From positions 1 to 35,094 of the forward strand of contig JAISEL010000097.1 in assembly GCA_031264185.1 (NCBI GenBank): DNA of 35,094 nucleotides. Direction: 5' to 3'. This stretch comes from Deltaproteobacteria bacterium (GTDB lineage Bacteria; Desulfobacterota; Desulfarculia; Adiutricales; Adiutricaceae). Under the pieces are notes generated by a model, which had not been told where the DNA came from, ran no database searches, and saw only the letters and a list, made by a program, of their open reading frames with translations. Positions 34,169 through 35,094 of the stretch are shown here, piece after piece. The position numbers were made by a program, and so were the translations under genes. Position 1 is the stretch's first letter. The number at the start of each line of letters is the position of its first letter.

Positions 34169-34591
34169 TAGTTCCTCCTCTCTAAGGTGAAAAAGTTGAC
34201 TGTAATCTTCGTGAAACATACGGAGTTTTTTATGTACAAAAACTAAATAATGAATAATGAACTTATTTTTTAATTCTAGGTATCACCATTAATCACATAT
34301 AATAGCTGGGAATTTTTTTGCCTCAAACTTTGAAATAAAAGACTGGCAACAAGACTGCGGTGCAGTATTATGATATATTCGTGGGAAATTTAAATGACAA
34401 AACCTCTTTCAATCTTTGGTACCACGACATCTCCAGATTGGCACCTCCAGCTCTGGCTATGTCTGAGGTGTTTTTTGAGAAACTTTTTTCCAAAAAGTAA
34501 TCATTGACAACAGAGGATCAATAAGCGAGTATTAATTAAAGAATTGAGGATTTTTCAATCATCCGACTAAAATCCAGCCATGGGGACAGGA
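34169..34591. other. Intergenic region with a short plus-strand open fragment
   Basis: It should hold the promoter of the minus-strand SSB-like operon. A plus frame is open from 34339 to TAA 34498-34500; it includes YYDIFVGNLNDKTSFNLWYH and RLAPPALAMSEVFFEKLF. The peptide looks natural, with possible GTG starts at 34360 and 34381, but no good ribosome site. It is probably the tail of a lost gene, or a small protein of about 40 residues. Confidence 0.4.
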
Positions 34592-35094
34592 ATGAAAGAA
34601 ATACCAATCGGCATTCAAACATTTAAAGAACTCATACTAGGCAGCTACGTTTACGCCGACAAAACTCAGTATGTCTATGAAATGGCCAGAAAGGGCAAGG
34701 CCTATTTTTTATCCCGCCCAAGGAGGTTCGGAAAGTCTCTTCTTTTGAGTACTTTTGAGGCGCTTTTCAGCGGGCCGCCTGACCCTGACGGACCGCCCCA
34801 GGGCTTATTTTCCGACTTATGGATCGGGAAGCATTCGGATTACGATTTCAGCCAAAAATATCCTGTTATCTCCTTGTCAATGTCCACCGGTTATTCCACC
34901 CCTGAGCGTCTTGAAGCGACGATTCTCAAAAATTTGAAAAAGATAAGTGATTCCGAGAGGTTAGGAATTAATCCAACTATTCCGGGCACCGACTTAGCGG
35001 AAATTATAGAAAGTTTGTCTGAAAAGTACAACAAACAAGCTGTGGTCTTAATTGACGAATACGATGTCCCGGTCAGTGAAAACTTAGATAATCC
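34592..35094 (+). CDS. AAA-ATPase-like protein (PF09820 type), 5' part
   Basis: ATG 34592 has GGGGACAGG upstream. An in-frame ATG at 34580 lacks a ribosome site. The frame is open to the window end (167 codons). The family opening is IPIGIQTFKELILGSYVYAD with KTQYVYEMARKGKAYFLSRP, followed by the Walker A-like RRFGKSLLLSTF. A Walker B-like VVLIDEYDVPV occurs near residue 160. Full-length members (about 500-600 residues) end with a PD-(D/E)XK nuclease-like domain, not in this window. The family is common and multicopy in gut bacteria; its function is unsettled. Confidence 0.88.
   Translation, partial: MKEIPIGIQTFKELILGSYVYADKTQYVYEMARKGKAYFLSRPRRFGKSLLLSTFEALFSGPPDPDGPPQGLFSDLWIGKHSDYDFSQKYPVISLSMSTGYSTPERLEATILKNLKKISDSERLGINPTIPGTDLAEIIESLSEKYNKQAVVLIDEYDVPVSENLDN

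Overview
The window looks like bacterial chromosome from a Desulfobacterota/Deltaproteobacteria-type, probably host- or gut-associated lineage. This is inferred from protein style and gene content (an assimilatory APS-reductase cluster, a DUF2169/DUF3540/DUF4150 type VI secretion island, a PF09820 AAA-ATPase-like gene). No rRNA or tRNA is present to fix the taxonomy. Intact operons alternate with long decayed stretches holding at least four pseudogenes, two transposase relics and four copies of a small TA-flanked inverted-repeat element (MITE). This suggests a genome in active decay.

Layout. (1) 1-335: 5' end of an exported FecR-like protein on the minus strand. (2) 336-3008: MITE copy 1, a broken zinc-finger transposase, and 1.5 kb of eroded DNA. 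(3) 3009-12983, minus strand: a six-gene type VI secretion accessory operon, transcribed as pentapeptide protein, DUF3540, DUF4150 (PAAR-like), an orphan TssC-like sheath protein, VgrG, and a DUF2169-pentapeptide fusion. No TssB or other core gene accompanies it. (4) 14439-18113, plus strand: a WYL regulator, a AAA ATPase frame broken by three nonsense codons, the RNA ligase RtcB, and the release-factor homologue PrfH. This is an RNA-repair/ribosome-rescue module, followed by MITE copy 2 and a terminator. (5) 18750-21820: graveyard with a second, dead WYL regulator, an IS630 transposase tail, and a large unidentified gene in fragments ending at a terminator.

(6) 21824-30945, plus strand: a promoter and a 250-nt leader with an intrinsic terminator, then sbp-cysT-cysW-cysA, aprA-like, aprB-like, cysD and cysN. 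Together these import sulfate (Sbp/CysTWA), activate it to APS (CysDN), and probably reduce APS directly to sulfite with a flavoprotein/ferredoxin pair. CysN carries a long C-terminal extension that is not an APS kinase. (7) 31038-34580: an AT-rich island of mobile-element type with a small membrane-protein ORF split in frame by MITE copy 3, a truncated DUF3987 protein, an excisionase-like protein, and an SSB-like protein whose upstream mini-ORF is split by MITE copy 4. (8) 34592 to the end: start of a PF09820 AAA-ATPase-like gene.

The most unusual points are these: the rtcB-prfH module with its nonsense-riddled AAA partner and dead duplicate regulator; the orphan TssC between PAAR-like and VgrG genes; the CysN extension; the sulfate-operon leader; and the MITE family, whose precise in-silico excision restores two coherent small ORFs.
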